A stretch of DNA of 64,000 nucleotides, from the NCBI GenBank assembly GCA_963757395.1, contig CAVWRK010000003.1:372001-436000 (forward strand), read 5' to 3'. The notes beneath the pieces are model-generated. The model was not told the DNA's origin, made no database searches, and saw nothing but the letters and a program-made list of their open reading frames with translations. This document shows, piece after piece, positions 26,095-35,019 of the stretch. The stretch comes from DATAOG01 sp963757395. Lineage in GTDB: Bacteria > Pseudomonadota > Alphaproteobacteria > Geminicoccales > Geminicoccaceae. The translations under genes were made by a program, and so were the position numbers. Position 1 is the stretch's first letter. Each line of letters opens with the position of its first letter.

Positions 26095-27582
26095 ATGGAC
26101 GTTCTTGCGGCGACCGAACGACAGCTGGAGATGCGCTCGCGGCGCGCGGTGCGCGAGGGCTGGCTGCTGGCGGCCGGCGATCTCCTGGTGATCCTGGCCT
26201 GTTTCGTCGCCGGCCGGACCATGAACTACTGGTTCGGCGGGATTCCCTGGCACGCGACCTGGTACGACTGGCCGGTCCACGTCGGCGAGATCCGGCCGGT
26301 GATCTTCGTGGCCCTCGGGATCGCCTGCGTGGTCGCCTTCTGGAGGCTCGGGCACTATGCCCGCCGGCGCCCGTTCTGGCAGGAGATCGGCGACGTCCTC
26401 GGGGTCGTCGTGACCTTCGCGATCGTCGACGCCGCGCTCGTGTTCCTGACCAAGACCAACTTCTCGCGCCTGTGGTGGGCGGCGAGCTGGAGCCTGGTGG
26501 CGCTCCTGGTGCCGCTCGCGCGGGTCGCGCTCAAGCACGTGCTGATCGGCCTCGGCGCCTGGCTGCGGCCGACCGTGGTGGTCGGCAGCGGGCCGAACGC
26601 GCTCGATGCCGCACGCGCCCTCGACAGCGAGCCCCTGCTCGGCTTCGAGGTCGTGGCGCTGGTCCAGCCGCCGGACGCGCCCCAGCCGGTGCCGGCCTAT
26701 CTCGAGGTCGGCGGCAAGCGCCTGCCGGTGCTGCGCGCCGCCCCTTATCCCGATCTGTTGCCGGCTCATCTCGGGCGGCCGCATGTGGTGGTGGCCCTCG
26801 AGCTCGACGAGATCGCCCGCTGCGGCGGCTACGTCGAGCGCCTGAGCCTGCACTACGGCGACGTCGACATGGTCTCGCCGATCCGCGGCCTGCCGCTCGC
26901 CGGGACCCAGGTGACCCATTTCTTCAGCCACGACGTGCTCTCGCTCCGGCTCTACAACAATCTGGCCAGGCCCTGGCCGAGGCGGCTCAAGCGGGCGTTC
27001 GACCTGATCGCGGGCAGCCTGCTCGGCCTGTTCGTGGCGCCGCTGGCGCTGGTGATCGGCTGGCAGGTGCGACGCAGCGGCCGGCCGGTGCTCTATCGCC
27101 ACCCGCGCATCGGCAAGGGCGGCAGGCCGTTCGTCTGCTTCAAGTTCCGGACCATGGTGCCGGACGCCGAGCGGGTGTTGGCCGCGCATCTGGCGGCCCA
27201 TCCCGAAGCGCGGGCCGCATGGCAGCGGGATCACAAGCTCAAGGACGACCCGCGGATCACCCCCTTCGGGGCCTGGCTGCGGCGGACCTCGCTCGACGAG
27301 CTGCCGCAGCTCCTGAACGTGCTGCGCGGCGAGATGAGCCTGGTCGGCCCGCGGCCGGTGATCGCCGAAGAGCTCGCCCGCTACGGCGACAGCATGGTCT
27401 ACTACGTCGAGAGCACGCCCGGCCTGACCGGGCTCTGGCAGATCAGCGGCCGCAACGATCTCGACTACCGCCGCCGGGTCCACCTCGACTGCTGGTACGT
27501 CAAGAACTGGTCGCTCTGGTACGACCTGGTCATCCTCCTCAAGACCCCGCGCGCCGTCCTGCGCGGCAATGGCGCCTACTAG
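26095..27582 (+). CDS. Undecaprenyl-phosphate sugar phosphotransferase (WbaP/WcaJ-like), initiating enzyme
   Basis: 495 residues. The N-terminal half has four membrane helices (LLAAGDLLVILACFVAGRTM, PVIFVALGIACVVAFWRL, ...) and a CoA-binding-like cytoplasmic domain. The catalytic bacterial sugar transferase domain carries KRAFDLIAGSLLGLFVAPLA, KFRTMVPDAERVL, RRTSLDELPQLLNVLRGEMS, GPRPVIAEE and PGLTGLWQISGRNDL. It attaches the first sugar phosphate (galactose-1-P or glucose-1-P type) to undecaprenyl phosphate. It starts at ATG 26095 after a 157-base gap; its stop overlaps the oppositely oriented MFS gene by 4 bases, marking the end of the polysaccharide locus. Confidence 0.93.
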   Translation: MDVLAATERQLEMRSRRAVREGWLLAAGDLLVILACFVAGRTMNYWFGGIPWHATWYDWPVHVGEIRPVIFVALGIACVVAFWRLGHYARRRPFWQEIGDVLGVVVTFAIVDAALVFLTKTNFSRLWWAASWSLVALLVPLARVALKHVLIGLGAWLRPTVVVGSGPNALDAARALDSEPLLGFEVVALVQPPDAPQPVPAYLEVGGKRLPVLRAAPYPDLLPAHLGRPHVVVALELDEIARCGGYVERLSLHYGDVDMVSPIRGLPLAGTQVTHFFSHDVLSLRLYNNLARPWPRRLKRAFDLIAGSLLGLFVAPLALVIGWQVRRSGRPVLYRHPRIGKGGRPFVCFKFRTMVPDAERVLAAHLAAHPEARAAWQRDHKLKDDPRITPFGAWLRRTSLDELPQLLNVLRGEMSLVGPRPVIAEELARYGDSMVYYVESTPGLTGLWQISGRNDLDYRRRVHLDCWYVKNWSLWYDLVILLKTPRAVLRGNGAY

Positions 27583-28815
27583 ACCTGCGGGCTCAGGCCC
27601 GTTGCCAGGCGGTTGAGCCGCGGCAGCAGCGAGCCCATCCAGAGCGCCGCGAGCAAGCAATAGACCGCCATCGCCGAAAGCTGGATCTCCAGCCCCACGC
27701 CGGCATCCATCAGAAGGCCGATCAGGCCCGGCGACAGCGCCGAGGCGAACACCACCCCGGCCATGGCCAGCGCCCGGATCGCGCCCAGATGCTCGGTCCC
27801 GTAGAGCTCTGCCCAGAGCGCGCCTTGGATGGTGGCGGCGCCGCCGCTGGTGAGCCCGACCAGCGCCATGAAGACCGGCAAAACGTAGGCGCTGCTCGTC
27901 TGGGTCAGGATCAGGACCGCGAGCCCGAGCGGGACGAGATACGCCGGCAGCAGGCGGCGGGCGCCGAACCGGTCGACCAGCCAGCCGGCCGCGAGCGCCG
28001 ACAGGACGGTGACGCCGGCCAGGACCGGGAAGTTGGCGGCGAACCAGGACAGCTGCCAGCCCTTGATCTCGACGATCGTGACCTGGTTGAAGAAGATGCC
28101 GGTCTGGATGAACGACTGCGCCAGAATCCCGGGCATCAGGGCATAGAAGAGCGGGCTCTTCAGAACCTCGCCACGGGTCCATTCGCGCCGGCCGGCGGCC
28201 TGGCCGGAGGCGCCGCCCGGGCGGCCGGCCGGGGTCCGCTCGCGCTTCAAAAGGCCGAGCAGGACCGGCACCGGCACCGCGACCAGGAGCGGCGGCCGCG
28301 GCCACCCAGGTCAGCCGCCAGCCGACCCCACCGATGACCGCGACCGCGATCAGCGGCAGCACCGCCTCGCTCGCCGGGAAGCCGAGCGCGGCGATCGAGA
28401 CCGCCCGACCGCGCCTGCGGCTGAACCACCGACCCATGGCCGTCATCGCGACATGGGTCAGCATGCCCTGGCCGAAGAAACGCAGGCCGAACAGCACCAG
28501 GGCGAGCATCCAGGCCGAAGCGACCGACGCCATCGCGAGCGAGGTCAGGGCCAGCCCGGCCAGCGCGCCGGCGCCGAGCCAGCGGATCGGCAACCGGTCC
28601 GCGGACCTGCCGGCCCACATCAGCAACGCCGCGCTCGCGACCGTAGCGACCGTATAGAGGCTGCCGAACTGGCCATCGGTGATGCCGAGATCGGCCTTCA
28701 GGTCGCCGGCGAACAGCGCGATGAAATAAGTCTGGCCGAAACTGGAGAAGAACATCAGGAGAAAGCCGCTCGAAAGCCAGCGGACCTCCGAGCGCAGGTC
28801 GGACACCAACATCAT
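27579..28815 (-). pseudogene. MFS transporter, frameshifted in mid-protein
   Basis: The N-terminal half begins MMLVSDLRSEVRWLSSGF and shows six helices with the MFS loop motif WAGRSADRLPIRWLG. The frame changes near base 28290, inside a G/C run: homology passes from GWRLTWVAAAA to VPVPVLLGLLKRER. The C-terminal half has six more helices, from KSPLFYALMPGILAQSFIQTG, through AAGWLVDRFGARRLLPAYL, to LNRLATGLSPQV. 1237 bases leave remainder 1, consistent with a one-base insertion or two-base deletion. The family is close to OFA/monocarboxylate-type MFS carriers. If the indel is a sequencing error the intact protein has about 412 residues. Confidence 0.8.
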
Positions 28816-28841
28816 CGACGGAACGGCCTCCGGTGACGAAC

Positions 28842-29285
28842 TCAGGCGCGCCGCGCGCGGAAGAAGGCACGCAGCAGGGCCCCGGCCTGGCGCTCGCCGA
28901 TGCCGCCATAGACCTCGGGCGCGTGATGGCAGGACGAGCTTTCGAAGATCCGGGGCCCATGGACGACCCCGCCGCCTTTGGGGTCGGCGGCGCCATAATA
29001 CAGCCGGCGGATGCGGGCGAAGCTGATCGCCTGCGCGCACATCGGGCAGGGCTCGAGGGTGACGTGCAGGTCGCAGCCCGCGAGCCGGGGCGTGCCGAGC
29101 CTCCTGGCGCCCTCGCGGATCGCCAGGAGCTCGGCGTGGGCGGTCGGATCGGCGAGCTCCTCGACCCGGTTGCCGGCGGCCGCCAGCAGCGCCCCGTCGG
29201 GCGCCAGCAGGACCGCGCCGACCGGCACCTCGCCCCGGGCGGCGGCCGCCTCGGCCTCGACCAGCGCCCGCTGCATCGGCGTCAT
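28842..29285 (-). CDS. tadA: tRNA-specific adenosine deaminase (TadA)
   Basis: 147 residues. Zinc site with HAE in DPTAHAELLAIREGAR and PCxxC in LEPCPMCAQAISFARI; GAVLLAPDGALLAAAGNR and YYGAADPKGGGVVHGP are family motifs. It converts A34 to inosine in tRNA-Arg(ACG), an essential wobble modification. It starts at ATG 29285 and lies 26 bases upstream of the MFS gene on the same strand. Confidence 0.92.
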   Translation of the reverse strand: MTPMQRALVEAEAAAARGEVPVGAVLLAPDGALLAAAGNRVEELADPTAHAELLAIREGARRLGTPRLAGCDLHVTLEPCPMCAQAISFARIRRLYYGAADPKGGGVVHGPRIFESSSCHHAPEVYGGIGERQAGALLRAFFRARRA

Positions 29286-29390
29286 CGTGCGCCCGCGTCA
29301 CCGCCTCGCCCCGTCTTCCCGCGGACCGGCCGGATGCCTATATCTAAGCGCCATGAGCGCCCGCCCACCCTCGGCAACCGATCGCCATCC

Positions 29391-30552
29391 ATGACCGCCC
29401 TGCCGGCGGTTCAGAGCCCGCGCCGCCGCGCCTTGCCCACGCCGGCCTGGTCGATCCGGCCGGCCGTGCTCGAGGATCTCGAGGCGCTGCTCGATCTCGA
29501 GAACCGCTGCTTCGAGTACGACCGCCTGTCGCGGCGCAGCTTCCGCCATTTCCTCGCCAGCGAGACCGCGGACTGTCTGGTGGCCGAGCAGGAGGGCCGG
29601 CTGCAGGGCTACGCCCTGGTCCTGTTCCACCGCCGGACCGCGCTCGCCCGGCTGTACTCGATGGCGGTGGCGCCGGACCGAGCGCAACCGCGGCCTCGGT
29701 CGGGCGCTGCTGAAGGCGGCGGAGGCGGCAGCCCTCGATGCCGGCACCGCGGTCATGCGCCTCGAGGTCAACCCCGGCAACGCCGCCGCGGTCGCCCTCT
29801 ACCGCAGCGCCGGCTACGTCGATTTCGGCGTCTACCGCGCCTACTACGAGGACGACAGCGACGCGCTGCGCATGGCGCACGCCCTGGTGCCGCGCCTGCA
29901 GCCGGTCGCCTGGCGGGTGCCGCACTACCGCCAGACCCTCGAGTTCACCTGCGGACCGGCGGCGCTGATGATGGCGATGAAGGCGCTCGACAAGCGGCTG
30001 CGCCTCGACCGCCGGCTCGAGCTCCGCCTGTGGCGCGAATCGACCATGATCTTCATGACCGCCGGCCACGGCGGCTGCGGCCCGCATGGTCTGGCGCTGG
30101 CCGCCTGGCGGCGCGGCTTCGAGGTCGAGCTGTTCGTCAACGACGAGGGGCCGCCCTTCCTCGACACGGTGCGTGACCCGGACAAGAAGGAGGTCATCCG
30201 CCTGGTCCACGAGGACTTCCTCGACGAGATCAAGCGCAGCCAGATCAAGGTCCGACTGCACCCGCTGTCGGCCGACGAGCTGAGCGAGCGGATCGCCGCC
30301 GGCGCGATCGCGCTGGTGCTGATCAGCCAGTACCGGATCTACGGCGACAAGGAGCCGCACTGGATCATCGTCTCGGGCTGCGATCAACGTTTTATCTACG
30401 CTCATGACCCTTATATCTCTGCCGCCCACGTCACCAGCATCGATCGGGTCAGCATCCCGATCCTGCGGCGGGAATTCGAGCTCATGGCCAAGTACGGCCG
30501 GTCCAAACTACGCGCCGCGGTGATCCTGAGCAGGCGCGACGCCGCTTCCTGA
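29391..30552 (+). pseudogene. GNAT acetyltransferase / C39-like peptidase fusion, frameshifted
   Basis: The N-terminal GNAT domain (IRPAVLEDLEALLDLENRCF, LYSMAVAPD) loses frame near base 29680 and resumes as ERNRGLGRALLKAAEAAALD, the acetyl-CoA P-loop, then VNPGNAAAVALYRSAGYVDF. The C-terminal half is a papain-like C39-type peptidase: nucleophile Cys in LEFTCGPAALMMAMKAL, GHGGCGPHGLALAAWRRGF, and His in KEPHWIIVSGCDQ followed by AHDPY. 1162 bases leave remainder 1. The two-domain architecture is a known family (GNAT/peptidase C39) that occurs next to RimK-like ligases, as here, where the stop overlaps the ligase ATG. If the indel is an artefact, the protein has about 387 residues. Confidence 0.82.
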
Positions 30553-32018
30553 TGCAAGCCGTCCTCAGCGAGCTGCCGCCGTCGGCCTATCCGGAGCCGC
30601 TCGGCCAGATGGTCTGGCTGCCGCGCATCTACATCACCCGGCCCGAGCATTTCCGCGCCCGCTCGGTGCGGGTCGTCAATCTCAGCCGCGACTGCGTCTA
30701 TCTGGGCACCGGCTACTACGCCTCGCTGCTCGCCGAGGCGCGCGGCCACAAGGTGATCCCGTCGGTCCGGACGATCCTCGACCTCGGCCGCAAGTCGCTC
30801 TACCGGTTCGCGCTGCCCGAGCTGGACGCGGTGCTCGCCAAGCGGCTCGCCCGCCTGGTGGAGCCGCCGGTCGAGCCGATCCGGCTGCTGATCGCCTTCG
30901 GCACCACCGAGGACGCCCGCTTCCGCGATCTCGCGCGGGCGGTGTTCGACCGCTTCCGGCACCCGCTGCTGGCGGTCACGATCCGGCCTTCGCGGAATGG
31001 CGGCCTGCGCATCCGCGCAGTCCGGCCGCTGTCGCCGGCCGAGCTCGACGAGGCCCAGGCCGGCTGGTTCAACACAGCACTCGCCGGCTACCTCAAGGTG
31101 CCCTGGCGGGCGAGCCCGGCGCAGCCGGTGCCGCGCTACAGCATCGCGGTTCTCTACAACCCGCAGGACAAGCTGCCGCCGTCCAAGCCCGCGACGATCG
31201 AGAAGCTGGTGCGCATCGGCGCCCAGATGGGGCTCGAGGTCGAGCCGATCCGGCGCCAGGATTTCCTCCGGCTCGGCGAGTTCGACGCCCTGTTCATCCG
31301 CGAGACCACGGCCCTCAACAACCACACCTACCGCTTCGCCCGCAAGGCCGAGCGCGAGGGCATGGCGGTGATCGACGACCCGACCTCGATCGTACGCTGC
31401 ACCAACAAGGTCTATCTGGCCGAGCTGATGGCGGCCAACGGCCTGCCGACCCCCAAGACCATGGTCCTCGACCGTCGCCATCTCAAGGCGATCGGCAGCC
31501 AGCTCGGCTTCCCGCTGGTGCTCAAGGTCCCGGACGGCTCGTTCTCGCTCGGGGTCTTCAAGGTCAAGGACGAGGCCGAGCTCAAGGCGCGCGCGGGCGA
31601 GCTGCTCGAGGATTCCGACCTGATCCTGGCGCAGGAATACGTGCCGACCCAGTTCGACTGGCGGGTCGGCGTGCTCAACCGCGAGCCGCTCTACGTCTGC
31701 CAGTACTTCATGCCCAAGAACCACTGGCAGATCGTCAAGCACGAGGCCGACGGCCGGATTCGCGAGGGCACCTTCAAGACCCATGCGATCGACCAGGCGC
31801 CGCGCGAGGTCACCGAGCTCGGCTGCCGCGCCGCGTCCCTGATCGGCGACGGTCTGTACGGCGTCGACATCAAGCAGACCAACGGCGGCCTGGTGATCAT
31901 CGAGGTCAACGACAACCCGAACGTCGACATCGGGGTCGAGGACGCGGTGCTCAAGGACGAGCTCTACCGGCGCCTGCTGGCGGATCTGGTGCGCCGGATC
32001 GAGGCCCGGCGGAGGTAG
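30552..32018 (+). CDS. RimK-like ATP-grasp ligase with N-terminal RLAN domain
   Basis: 488 residues. The N-terminal ~180 residues (RVVNLSRDCVYLGTGYYASLLAEARG, VIPSVRTILDLGRKSLY) match the RimK-like ATP-grasp N-terminal (RLAN) domain. The ATP-grasp region has IDDPTSIVRCTNKVYLAELM, GFPLVLKVPDGSFSLGVFK, LILAQEYVPTQFDWRVGVL and metal-binding GLVIIEVNDNPNVDIGVED. Such enzymes form amide bonds between amino acids or on peptide tails. Start ATG overlaps the stop of the GNAT/C39 gene (TGATG), so synthesis is coupled. The pair plausibly adds and removes a peptide modification, but the substrate is not known. Confidence 0.88.
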   Translation: MQAVLSELPPSAYPEPLGQMVWLPRIYITRPEHFRARSVRVVNLSRDCVYLGTGYYASLLAEARGHKVIPSVRTILDLGRKSLYRFALPELDAVLAKRLARLVEPPVEPIRLLIAFGTTEDARFRDLARAVFDRFRHPLLAVTIRPSRNGGLRIRAVRPLSPAELDEAQAGWFNTALAGYLKVPWRASPAQPVPRYSIAVLYNPQDKLPPSKPATIEKLVRIGAQMGLEVEPIRRQDFLRLGEFDALFIRETTALNNHTYRFARKAEREGMAVIDDPTSIVRCTNKVYLAELMAANGLPTPKTMVLDRRHLKAIGSQLGFPLVLKVPDGSFSLGVFKVKDEAELKARAGELLEDSDLILAQEYVPTQFDWRVGVLNREPLYVCQYFMPKNHWQIVKHEADGRIREGTFKTHAIDQAPREVTELGCRAASLIGDGLYGVDIKQTNGGLVIIEVNDNPNVDIGVEDAVLKDELYRRLLADLVRRIEARRR

Positions 32019-32565
32019 CAGGAGCTGCCGATCGGGACGACGATGGCGTTGCCGGTCTTGCCGTCGCCGTCACGACGAACGGATTCGCGCTCCTGGCGTG
32101 GTCGTGGGCAGCTTCGAACTCGACCCGGAGCCGAGATAGAGCCGGCAAGTGATGCTGCGCTTCGGCGCGCAGTCTCTCGGCAAGCATCGCCGCCTCGCGG
32201 ACCGGCAGCTCGGCATCGACCACAATGTCGGCTTCAGCGTGCAACCGGTGGCCTACCCATCGTGCCCGCGCGCCGTCGATCGCGGTGATGCCGGCCACGT
32301 GCAGGGCGGCGTGGCGGAGCTCGGCAATGACATGCGGGTCGACGCCGTCCAGGAGTCGCGTGAACACGGCCTTGGCCGACTGCCAGACGATGCCGAAGAT
32401 CATGGCGGTGATGACGAGGCCTACGATCGGGTCGGCGAGCGGAAAGCCGAGCCAGACGCCGAACGCGCCCACCACCACGGCGAGGCTCGTGAGCCCGTCG
32501 ACCCGCGCGTGGTAGCCGTTTGGCCGGCGCATTTGGTACTGGGTACTGGCGGTCTCCGAGTGCAA
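31951..32565 (-). pseudogene. Cation diffusion facilitator, C-terminal half only
   Basis: Conserved part about 32060-32517: NGYHARVDGLTSLAVVVGAF, GFPLADPIVGLVITAMIFGIVW, RLLDGVDPHVIAELRHAA and a cytoplasmic ferredoxin-like end (HRLHAEADIVVDAELPVREA). These are TM5, TM6 and the C-terminal domain of CDF zinc/iron efflux proteins, which normally have about 300 residues and six helices. Helices 1-4 are missing. The homology stops about 60 bases before the CTAG where an IS630 remnant begins. The 3' end runs 68 bases into the rimK-like gene on the other strand. It cannot work as a transporter. Confidence 0.82.
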
Positions 32566-32580
32566 CTCAGGGATAGAGCT

Positions 32581-33192
32581 AGTGCATCGATAACGCGTTC
32601 AAAGGATTTTAGCGCGGCGAGGATTCGCGGGGAGGGCTTGGTCCAGATGAAGGGCTTGGGGCGCGGCGTTGTGGGCGGCGATGAAGCGGTGGATGGCGGC
32701 CTGGAAGGCGATCACGGAGGGGAACACGCCCCGCTTGAGGCGGCGCTGGGTACGAGCCGAGAAGAAGGTCTCGACCGCGTTCAGCCAGGAGCCCGAGGTC
32801 GGCGTGAAGTGGAAGGTGAAGCGCGGATGCCGTGCCAGCCAGGCCATGACCTTGGCGTGTTTGTGGGCGCCGTAGTTGTCGAGGATCACGTGGATCACCT
32901 TGCCGGCCGGCACGGCGGCCTCGATGGCGTTGAGGAAGCGCAGGAACTCCTGGTGCCGGTGGCGCTGCATGCAACGGCCGAGCACCGAGCCGTCGAGGAC
33001 ATTGAGCGCGGCGAACAGGGTGGTCGATGCCGTTGCGGATATAGTCGTGGGTCATGGTGCCGGCCGTGCCCGGCTTGATCGGCAGACCGGGCTGGGTCCG
33101 GTCCAGGGCCTGGATCTGGCTTTTCTCATCGATCGAGAGCACCAGGCTGTGGGCCGGCGGCTCGACGTACAGGCCGACGATGTCCTCGAGCT
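32581..33192 (-). mobile_element. IS630-family remnant, copy 1
   Basis: One end lies at the TA of CTAG (32579-32582), the expected IS630 target; the element reads inward as GCATCGATAACGCGTTCAAAGG. The other end is broken: similarity to the second copy (49147-49784) stops at about 33191, where CTAGCTAGCTA introduces low-G+C DNA. The two copies are near-identical over about 560 bases. The remnant separates the truncated CDF gene from the broken GT-C gene. Confidence 0.8.
32599..33185 (-). pseudogene. IS630-family transposase, truncated and frameshifted (copy 1)
   Basis: DDE-superfamily catalytic region only: LVLSIDEKSQIQALDRTQPG (first Asp), VIHVILDNYGAHKHAKVMAW (second Asp) and TPTSGSWLNAVETFFSARTQ (Glu). 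The frame changes near 33020, after THDYIRNGI, so the DDE residues lie in two frames. The N-terminal HTH part is absent. It could not support transposition. Confidence 0.82.
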
Positions 33193-33196
33193 CTAG

Positions 33197-34251
33197 CTAG
33201 CTACATCCGCCGCTCTCAAGGACCCGCGAAATCGTTCCGTCTCCGTTCCCCCAGAACGTCTCGCTACTGATACGCTTTTGCAACTCTTCCAAGATAAAAG
33301 GATACTCTCTGTTCATCTTATTGAACCACACGAGATAGACCGACCGCCCGCCGCACGCGCTATACTCCAAACGCTCCAACTCCTTGTCACCGAGACCTAA
33401 CTGCGACTCATATAGGGTCCTCGGTGGAACTCAATTTCGCATTTACACCAACAAAATAAAATAAAATATCAGGCGCGTTGCTGCAGAATTCTGCATCCAG
33501 CCGGTGTTCGCGTAGATACCGCACCAAGGAATCCCCGTGCCATTCGTTTGTAGCGTAACCTCCGGCGCCATCCCCAAGGTTCTTGCTCATTTGAAAGATG
33601 GGCAGGACACGCAAGCAACACAAGTGTCGAACCAAAAATTATAACCTTTTCAAGGCCCGCCAATGAATGTAATAAACGCGGCCATTTAACAACAGATAGA
33701 AACGGATTCATGCTCCAGATTCCAATCATCATAATCGAAATGTATATCGGTGAGAGAAGCCGGTTGTCCAATGGATCGATCTCAATTCTGGATTTAATCC
33801 CCACGATTACTATTGAATAGACCGAAATAAAAATGACCGCCGGAATGGCATTTGCAACGTCCTGCGTAACATCTTCTGCGACAAGAGATCTGATGGCACA
33901 GAGAGCTGCTGCTCCCCATAAGAAGATCAGGAACACGACCCACCCGATCTCGAAAAAATGAGGGAAGAACCACGCAGGAAAAAACCAACTCGAAATAGTG
34001 TCGGCAAACTGAGAAAAAATATCTGCTAGCGTGTTCCTTGAGGGCGCTCCGGGACCGCGCAGCGTTCCCGAGACAAGCCAGGTTCGAACGACCCGGATCG
34101 CATAGGGCAGAACCGCTAACGATGTGAATACGGACGCGTGAACGGTTTTGTGAGACAGACGCTTTCCACCATGACGGATCACGATCAGAATGCCCGAGAA
34201 TACCAGCGTTATCCCGATGTTCCGTGTCAGAATTGCTAGCGCGGTGGTCAT
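33197..34251 (-). pseudogene. GT-C family (ArnT/GT39-like) membrane glycosyltransferase, C-terminal half, broken
   Basis: Three frames must be joined. First, 34251 to about 33610: helices ILTRNIGITLVFSGILIVIR, SSWFFPAWFFPHFFEIGWVV and the diagnostic PLDNRLLSPIYISIMM. Second, to about 33410: LGDGAGGYATNEWHGDSLVR, HRLDAEFCSNAPDILFYFVG. Third: TLYESQLGLGDKELERLEYS and RSVYLVWFNKMNREY to the stop at 33197. This order matches the C-terminal half of GT-C proteins; the N-terminal half with the catalytic acidic motif is missing. G+C content is visibly lower than anywhere else in the window, indicating recent foreign origin. The stop codon sits in CTAGCTAGCTA, where the IS630 remnant begins. Confidence 0.68.
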
Positions 34252-34404
34252 TCTCGCCGCGGATCAGTGAAACAATCGCACGCGAACTCAGATGCTTGGC
34301 AATGAGAGTAAGCTACAGAATGTTAAACAGAATCAACGTCTCCTCGCTCGACGCAAATAAAAATACTCCCCTTGACTGGGGAGAAACTGCGTTGATAATT
34401 GTAC

Positions 34405-34776
34405 CTAGGATAGAAAGCATCTGTCGATGCCACCAGGATGCCCTGCGCCTGTTCCTGACGTATGGGCCGACCGCCCCAGCCCTGACGGATGGCCCACTCC
34501 CGGACGCTCCGCTGGAGGCCGACGACATGCCAGACGCAGCTCCCCGCCGGGCTGCTGATCCCGCCCAGCGTCCGCATCGTCTCGTGCAAGCAGCGGTACG
34601 TTCAGGAGCCGCTGCAGGTCCAGGATGGATGGTCCGACGGAGTCGCTTCCCGGGTTGGAGCCTTCCAGCACTGCCAGTCCTGGCAGAAGAGGCTCGCTGA
34701 CCCCCAGCGCCATGGCCGCCTCGTCATGACTTAAACTGCCCCTCTGCCAATGTTCCAACAGCTCCTCGAAACGCAT
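34405..34776 (-). pseudogene. ISNCY-type transposase, N-terminal fragment
   Basis: Starts MRFEELLEHWQRGSLSHDEAA, MALGVSE, which is the N-terminal helix-turn-helix of ISNCY transposases (MRFE..L..W..G.LS...AA..LGVSERT). After LGVSE the similarity is lost; the rest of the frame looks like a different, unrecognised sequence. A neighbouring frame (34323-34589) contains LQRSVREWAIRQGWGGRPIR, which I cannot assign with confidence. Only the first 25-30 residues are supported as transposase. Confidence 0.6.
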
Positions 34777-34813
34777 GATCCCAATCCTCGCAAGCCTCTC
34801 CACCCAGCCCCCC

Positions 34814-34898
34814 GTTCCAAGCCTCTTTGGAACGGTCCCGGAACCGGACAGATCACGCGCTACCTAACTAAACCTAAACCGGACAACTCACGCGCTCC
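34814..34898. repeat. Hairpin plus 20-bp direct repeat at the ISNCY-type element end
   Basis: GTTCCAA-GCCTCT-TTGGAAC (34814-34833) is a perfect 7-bp inverted repeat. Two direct copies of CCGGACA(G/A)(A/C)TCACGCGCT follow at 34844-34861 and 34879-34896. They lie upstream of the ISNCY N-terminal fragment, where a terminal repeat or transposase-binding site would be. The outer boundary is not defined. Confidence 0.5.
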
Positions 34899-35019
34899 CT
34901 ACATCCGGGCCGTCGGACGCTTGCCTCATGCGGTGAGGCGACGCATGATCGGTGTTCGGGAGCCGGCAAATGGGGAATCCCCATTGAGGGCTTCTTTTCG
35001 GATCAAGAGGATCCGGCCG

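Noticed and set aside
26077..29301. A 1074-codon minus-strand frame spanning several genes
   Set aside because: Only its middle (MMLVSDLRSEVRWLSSGF onwards) is a real MFS N terminus; the rest lies opposite the WbaP-like gene or out of frame with tadA.
34323..34589. Small frame with LQRSVREWAIRQGWGGRPIR as a DUF6456-like gene
   Set aside because: The resemblance is from memory and short; the frame lacks a credible start and overlaps the ISNCY fragment, so I did not call it.
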